NCBI GenBank assembly: GCA_021307315.1
Contig: JAJSPD010000004.1
Span: forward strand, 992,001-1,056,000
DNA from: Bisporella sp. PMI_857
Lineage: Eukaryota > Ascomycota > Leotiomycetes > Helotiales > Helotiaceae
Direction of reading: 5' to 3'
DNA: 64,000 bases
Made by a program: the position numbers and the translations under genes. The notes beneath the pieces were generated by a model, which worked only from the letters and a program-made list of their open reading frames with translations, was not told where the DNA came from and made no database searches. Each line of letters opens with the position of its first letter. Within the stretch, counting starts at the first letter, position 1. Shown in pieces: positions 59,089 to 64,000 of the stretch.

Positions 59089-60432
59089 TTTGGTGGTGCC
59101 TTAAAAGACCTAGGAATCTCAGGTGAAGAGCAGAGGAGGTTTCCCTCAGGAGATTCCCTAAATTGGAAAAGGGCCACTCATATACTTGCGCTATTCCTCT
59201 CGCCTTTTGCCCAGTCGTTCAGGTTATCACGCATGCGCACGTTGGCCGGTCGCTTGCAATGCGAAAAATCAAAACTTGAGAAGATGTTGCGGACGAGAGA
59301 CTAACACTTGTCACTTCTCAAAAGATGACAGTCAAGCGGGCGATATGCAAGTATGGGTGTGGGTATGACTATGACAGGCTTCGCAGGGGTGGGCAACAAG
59401 ATATACGAATGGTGGTAGTACAGTGAAATAAAATAGGGTTAGGAGTTGAAGTGGGCGAGGACACAGTGGGTGATTGATAACCGTGTAGGTATGTGGGTAG
59501 CGGGTAGATAGATGCACAACTTGAGTCAATTGTTTCTTCTAGGGTATGTAGGAGTAGTAGGAATAGGAGCAGTAAAAGAGAGAGAGAGAGAGAATACTAG
59601 AGTATACTAGAGTATACTACTATAGGATGAATATTTCTTTCTTACCTACCACCAGGCGGTGGATGAATGCGATGCAGTGCGATGCCATGCGATGCAATGT
59701 GCCTAGATCCACCCCCCAAAAGAACCATGTTAGGGCTGCTGCTTTAGGAAATGATGGTGTTGGCATATCCCTGGGATATCCATTGAATGCTAAGAATGTG
59801 CCGACAGTAAAAAATTATGTTGCTCTGAAACTAGACATCCTTCAATTTTCTATTGGTTGCACCTCCCCAATTGCATTTAGACGATAGCCGCAAACATGAA
59901 ACGAAAACAAAAGACTGGACTGTACAGTGTTGATTCAGCCATTCGCTTGCTGAGACCCCAGTTACAGTCCACCAAAAGCGGCGAGATAAATGTGCTCAAA
60001 CTCTCTCTCGGCGCTCATCCTGGTTCTGTCTGGTCGCTTTTTATTCCATTTTCCTTATCCCTTAGTGCCCAGGATCAAAACGCATTATTTTTACCCAAAA
60101 GAATACCGATCGTGCCAAGTCATGCTTTCCACCTCCTCAGACTCATCTGATGAATTTCTGATGCCCATCTTGTTTGATCATTGTCTTGCTCAAATCAACT
60201 CGTCTCCATTAATTAACCCGGCCTTAGCCCATCATCATCATCATCCAATTCAAGTATTCGAAATAGGCACATTCCGTTCAAGTCAAGAATTATCATCCTG
60301 CCTTCACCACGCTTCCATTTGATTTCAACTCGGAATCCTCAACATTGGAGCTGTTGATCAGCGAAATCCACCCGCTATAGACTACAGACCACAGACTATA
60401 GGCCCCAAAAACCTCACAATCCCTTCGCAATC
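59089..60432. promoter_or_regulatory. FRE/CTR divergent intergenic region with small tandem repeats
   Basis: 1.34 kb between outward-facing metal-uptake genes. Small repeats: a GA run (59577-59592), two and a half 10-mers of ATACTAGAGT (59594-59618), and three 10-mers close to TGCGATGCAN (59668-59697). A weak copper-signalling-like match (TTGGAGCTGT, 60345-60354) lies 79 bp before the Ctr ATG. None is a proven site. No ORF in the interval is convincing. Confidence 0.5.
59668..59697. repeat. Tandem 10-mer TGCGATGCAN, three copies
   Basis: Three consecutive copies differing in the last two bases, in the reductase/Ctr intergenic region. Possibly chance slippage, possibly a multi-site regulatory array. 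Confidence 0.7.
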
Positions 60433-61011
60433 ATGCAGCGCAGACATGATGACATGGCAGGAATGGACGAAACCACAACGTCGTCCACCACGGCGGCCAT
60501 GTCCATGTCAGAAATGTCCATGACCTTCTTCTCATCTACCACCACACCTCTCTACGCCACAACCTGGACGCCCGCAACCATTGGCGCCTATGCTGGGACA
60601 TGCGTGTTCCTCGTCTTCCTCGCCGTCATCTTCCGCTCCCTTCTTGCACTGAAATCCCTCCAAGAAGCACGCTGGCTGGACAAGGAGTTCAAGCGTCGCT
60701 ACGTCGTTGTTGCTGGCAAACAACCAAAGTCGGAGAGGATTAGCGAGGAGAGCAGTAGCAGGCGCATGGTATTGACTGAGAATGGAGTGGAGGAGGAAGT
60801 CATGGTGGTGCAGAAGAGGGGAGAGATGAGGAGGCCATGGCGATTCAGCGTCGATCCCTTAAGGGCGGTAATAGATACTATTGTCGTCGGCGTCGGGTAT
60901 CTATTGATGCTGGGAGTGATGACCATGAATATTGGGTACTTCTTGTCAATATTGGGAGGGACATTCTTGGGAAGCCTAGTTGCTGGACGGTTCACAGCAC
61001 AGACGATGTAA
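60433..61011 (+). CDS. Ctr-family copper transporter
   Basis: Single exon, 192 aa. The Met/His-rich N-terminus (HDDMAGMDE, MSMSEMSM at 23-30) forms typical Cu(I)-binding motifs. TM1 follows at about 47-70, then a basic cytosolic loop, then TM2 with the essential MxxxM (M159-M163, MLGVM). Twelve residues later, GTFLG (176-180) makes the GxxxG packing motif of TM3; this 'MxxxM-x12-GxxxG' pattern defines Ctr proteins. The trimer imports Cu(I) at the plasma membrane, or exports it from the vacuole in Ctr2-type members. A divergent ferric/cupric reductase could supply reduced copper, and a downstream BIM1-like protein could hold it at the cell wall. The loop between TM1 and TM2 is long (about 65 residues). 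Confidence 0.93.
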   Translation: MQRRHDDMAGMDETTTSSTTAAMSMSEMSMTFFSSTTTPLYATTWTPATIGAYAGTCVFLVFLAVIFRSLLALKSLQEARWLDKEFKRRYVVVAGKQPKSERISEESSSRRMVLTENGVEEEVMVVQKRGEMRRPWRFSVDPLRAVIDTIVVGVGYLLMLGVMTMNIGYFLSILGGTFLGSLVAGRFTAQTM

Positions 61012-62090
61012 GGATTTGGTTACGATAATGAATGATGAACGGGGGGGGGGGGGGAATGGACCAAAGGACACTGGCTGTTCATGAATATGGGAAGGATAAT
61101 GCGAATAGATAGATTTTTTTTTTAATACTATTTCTACGTATACTGACAGGTATTCCATCTCCCATGCTTTCCCCATTCTTCACTTTTTTCAAAGTTTTTA
61201 TCATGGATTTCATTTTTTCAATTTTGTATACAATATATATCAACACCCCTCTCCCCCACCATCCAACATTTGTGGATTACCAAGACCCTTGTTCTCGGGG
61301 TCAGCTTGGCGCCAAACGCAGGGATCTTCAGATGAGCCTTGCAGAAATTCACTCAAAAACCTGCTCATACCCCACTCTTTTTTTGGACATCAACATCTAG
61401 AGCCCGTCAAACTTGGAAACTCAATCATCACACGGCTATCGCCCAAAAGCCCATGCTGATACTGTAGTTCCCTACCGACAGTTGGGCAGAGAAGAGGCGC
61501 AAGATGCAGCTGTGGCTACGGATAACACGGATGCACAAAATCGGGGCAGATGCAAGTTTATCACGTTCCAAAGAGGCTCTAAAGAAAAGAAAGAGTTTTC
61601 AATGGGAATAAATATACAGAGTGAATTTGTAGGCTGCGCTGGCGTCCCCCCCATATAAGAATACTCGTGTGATATGTAGAGCGACGGCAAGCAAGCGGCG
61701 ACAGAAGGGAAGCTAGCTGTACGTATGAGTGTTACATTCCTCGAAGCAGCCTTCGCCGGGTCTCACTGGCTGATCATTTGTGCCCTACCTTGCCTTGTTT
61801 AGTGCTGATCGAGTATTACTATGGACGGCCTAACCGTGACGTTGCTTGCTTCACCACGCATCGAGCTTGCTGATGGTCGGGTTTCTAGATCGAGCTCTAT
61901 TCTGCTCTACGCTCATTCACTTTCACTTCGCTTTGCTCCCTTAGCCTCGCCTGCTTGACCCCTTATATGATACTGTTGTTGAGCATGTTTTATCAGTGCG
62001 TCCGAGTCACAAATGTGGGAGTACAGTAGCTCCTTTTTCGTCAGGCTAGCTGCAGCTTCCCCTGCCTCCCGTTCCTGCGGAGAAGCTCTG
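61012..62090. promoter_or_regulatory. CTR/BIM1 intergenic region
   Basis: Includes a G14 tract (61041-61054) just beyond the Ctr stop and a T10 run (near 61115). The heptamer TTTGCTC, the core of Mac1-type copper elements, lies at 61932-61938, 332 bp before the BIM1-like ATG. One exact heptamer in over a kilobase is weak evidence. Confidence 0.4.
61041..61054. repeat. Poly-G tract (G14)
   Basis: Fourteen G immediately downstream of the Ctr gene, probably in its 3' UTR. Confidence 0.9.
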
Positions 62091-62097
62091 TATAAAA
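62091..62097 (+). promoter_or_regulatory. TATA box of the BIM1-like gene
   Basis: TATAAAA, 173 bp upstream of the ATG, followed by a pyrimidine-rich leader. It suits a strong, regulated gene. Confidence 0.6.
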
Positions 62098-62269
62098 GCT
62101 CCCTTTACGCCCATTGCTTGGCCATCCCACCTCAATTGACTTTACTTGCCAAAAACCTTCATCTCAACTACCAATTTCGCTACATCATATCTCCCAGCTC
62201 AGCTCTTAAGATATAACTCTATCTCACATCTACATAAACTCAATTGACATTCCAACGATCAATTGCAAG

Positions 62270-62920
62270 ATGAAGTACCTCATCACAGCGCTGACCTGCG
62301 CAACCCTCGCCTCCGCGCACTTTGAGCTCGACTACCCTACCGTCCGCGGCTTCAATGAAGACAACCTGAGCCAATTCCCCTGTGGCGGGCAAAACACCCC
62401 CTCCACCAACCGCACAGTCTACCCGTTGACCGGCGGCCAGATCGCCCTAGACATGGGACACTCACAATCCGACATCCAAGTGACGTTGGGGCTTGGAAAC
62501 GACCCAGGAACCGCCTTCAACTACGTGCTGAAGCCGACGTTCACGGAAACCGGGCTGGGCGGCTTCTGCTTCTCCATCGCGGGCGCGAGCACGTTGGCGG
62601 GGGTAAACATCACCGAAGGCACGAACGCCACGATCCAGGTGCTGACGAACGGCGACCCCGAAGGCGGCCTGTATAACTGCGCGGACATCACGTTCAGCGC
62701 GAGCGCGGTGGCGGTGGGCAGCGACGTGTGCAAGAACAACACCGGCGTGACGGCGAGCACTTCGACCGTCAGCGGAAGCCCGAACGGCACGACCAGCAGC
62801 GGGACGACCACGTCGACCGGCGCGAGCGCGACGAAGACGCCCGGTGCTGGTGCGGTGACCAAGGCCAGCGTGGGAGGCGTGCTGGTCGCGGCGGGCGCGG
62901 CGTTGGTGATCGTTTTGTGA
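62270..62920 (+). CDS. BIM1/X325 LPMO-like copper-binding GPI-anchored protein
   Basis: Single exon, 216 aa. The signal peptide MKYLITALTCATLASA ends just before His17, leaving an N-terminal His as needed for a copper-binding histidine brace. HFELDYPTVRGFNEDN is the family opening, and H64 (MGHSQSD) and D139 (YNCADIT) are the likely other ligands. Four Cys (38, 100, 137, 154) could form two disulfides, with C38 in FPCGG and C137 in YNCAD. A Ser/Thr/Gly-rich stalk (158-195) and a hydrophobic end (GGVLVAAGAALVIVL) predict a GPI anchor. BIM1 in Cryptococcus assists copper import with Ctr1, and X325 proteins lack LPMO oxidase activity; that is known for relatives. The exon is notably GC-rich compared with its neighbours. 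Confidence 0.92.
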   Translation: MKYLITALTCATLASAHFELDYPTVRGFNEDNLSQFPCGGQNTPSTNRTVYPLTGGQIALDMGHSQSDIQVTLGLGNDPGTAFNYVLKPTFTETGLGGFCFSIAGASTLAGVNITEGTNATIQVLTNGDPEGGLYNCADITFSASAVAVGSDVCKNNTGVTASTSTVSGSPNGTTSSGTTTSTGASATKTPGAGAVTKASVGGVLVAAGAALVIVL

Positions 62921-63372
62921 TTTTGATGGGGATGGGGACGGGACGGGATGGGACATGTATAATGAAACAGGCAAAAAACGATGAATTGAATCAAAGAAAC
63001 CATACACGTTGATCATTTTGGCGCATAAAAGCAGGCTCGCGACCTGGACCATGATATATACACAAGCGAGCGGATTAAGATCAGGCAATCGACCAGCTTG
63101 GATATTCGAAGCTAAGTGGGTCGAAGGACAAATTGGCACCATCCCAAGTTAGATGCGTCTCTCCTCATCACGGGCTTTATAATCTCGCAAGTGCATCGTT
63201 GGCCGGGATCGAGAGAACCTCCGCACATCTACCTGCTTATCAAATAAGTCGTGGGCTGTTTCACAGAGACTTGAGAAATGGGAAGTCAATCAATAAGATC
63301 AAGATTTTGTATTTCATACAAGAGCAGCATTGCTAAATTTTTCATTATAATTGCAGCACCAATTCCACAAGC
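62921..63372. other. Convergent 3' interval
   Basis: Between the BIM1-like and malate synthase stops. Nothing recognisable. Confidence 0.4.
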
Positions 63373-64000
63373 TTACAATTTGGCGGCAGGGGATGCGCTT
63401 CCCACACTGGTGATCTCGTTGTATAGAAGGCTGTTCTAAGCATTAGCTTCCAATCACTTTTTTTTGGGAGAGAGAGAGAGAGAGAGAGAGAAAGACTTAC
63501 GAAGTCAAAAAGTCAGCATAGTCCTCTCCAGTCACCTGCCCCGAGAAATACTGCGCTGCCAGATAGTACTTGTTACCCTTACCCGCTTTACCTGACAACT
63601 CCTGGGCCTGCTCCTTCAGCAACTTAAGCGCATATGACTTGTCAATCTTTTTGCCTTCTGCCGTCGTCACGCCGTGCCTAACCCACTGCCACAGCTGACT
63701 TCTGCTGACCTCCGCGGTTGCCGCATCCTCCATCAAATAATTAATCGGCACACATCCTACACCTCTGAGCCATCCCTCCATATATCCTAATCCGATATTC
63801 AAATTCTTGCGAATGCCTGCCTCAGTGATCTGGCCAGGCACGTTCATATTTAAAAGATCATTTTGCCCAATGGACACTTCTTCACGGCGAACGAACATCT
63901 GGTTGGGTGTTGGCATGTGCTTATTGAAGACCTCTGAGGCGATGTGTGCAAGAGCTGGATGAGCAACCCAGGTTCCATCATGTCCAGCCTTGACTTCACG
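63373..64000 (-). CDS. Malate synthase, peroxisomal (5' part outside window)
   Basis: Exons 63430-63373 and 63501 to beyond 64000; the N-terminal part is off the right edge. The frame at the edge reads [20 protein letters not shown], the diagnostic malate-synthase segment near the catalytic C-terminal third, followed by [20 protein letters not shown] and [17 protein letters not shown]. The terminal intron (70 bp) is spliced so that [20 protein letters not shown] ends in PAAKL; AKL is a C-terminal peroxisomal targeting signal, and the unspliced frame would stop at 'FLTS' without it. It condenses glyoxylate with acetyl-CoA in the glyoxylate bypass. A (TC)n microsatellite lies inside the intron close to the donor. 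Confidence 0.95.
63468..63491. repeat. GA/TC microsatellite in malate synthase intron
   Basis: About 12 GA units on the plus strand, (TC)n on the coding strand, filling much of the 70-bp last intron. Length variation would probably not affect the splice sites. Confidence 0.85.

Noticed and set aside
1..64000. tRNA, rRNA or CRISPR features
   Set aside because: A visual scan for box A/B pairs, rRNA-like sequence and regularly spaced repeats found none; a covariance-model search would be needed to exclude tRNAs formally.

Overview
This 64-kb window is nuclear DNA of a filamentous ascomycete (Pezizomycotina), most likely of the Leotiomycetes/Helotiales type. The basis is short GT-AG introns with CTAAY-like branch sites, a HET-domain incompatibility gene, a LOV photoreceptor, a TRI12-type efflux pump, a 2-methylcitrate cycle pair, a BIM1/X325 copper protein and no operon logic. 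Class-level placement is inference; nothing in the window proves a genus. I assembled multi-exon gene models by hand from splice signals, reading phase and family homology remembered from training. No database search was run.

Layout. 0-9.7 kb: a truncated BTB/POZ gene, a gene-poor 2.4 kb, a New1/Elf1-type eEF3-like ABC-F ATPase (with a 17-nt internal exon), a DUF1275 membrane protein and an orphan Cys-rich protein. 10.6-20.2 kb: a divergent amidoligase/GNAT pair, two small mobile-element relics (a 250-bp TIR element and a 90-bp palindrome with a 5-bp target duplication), an SDR, a frameshifted phosphotransferase relic, an Mpv17/PMP22 protein and a 68-codon ORF. 20.2-27 kb: a gene desert around one bZIP factor. 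27-41 kb: an NCS1 purine-cytosine permease, a HET protein, a Ser-rich nuclear-looking protein, a secreted endonuclease/phosphatase with a lectin-like tail, an MFS-like carrier, a RutA-like relic and a VIVID-like LOV protein. 41.9-51.5 kb: proteasome subunit Rpn7 back to back with the mRNA cap methyltransferase, then a Git1-like transporter facing a TRI12-family pump.

52.3-64 kb is the most coherent part. A 2-methylcitrate synthase and a mitochondrial 2-methylisocitrate lyase are transcribed divergently from a 468-bp promoter and would handle propionyl-CoA. A peroxisomal malate synthase (glyoxylate bypass) enters at the right edge. Between them lie a ferric/cupric reductase, a Ctr copper transporter and a GPI-anchored BIM1/X325 copper-binding protein. 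Together these could reduce, bind and import copper at the cell surface, and they form the best candidate here for an unrecognised functional gene cluster.
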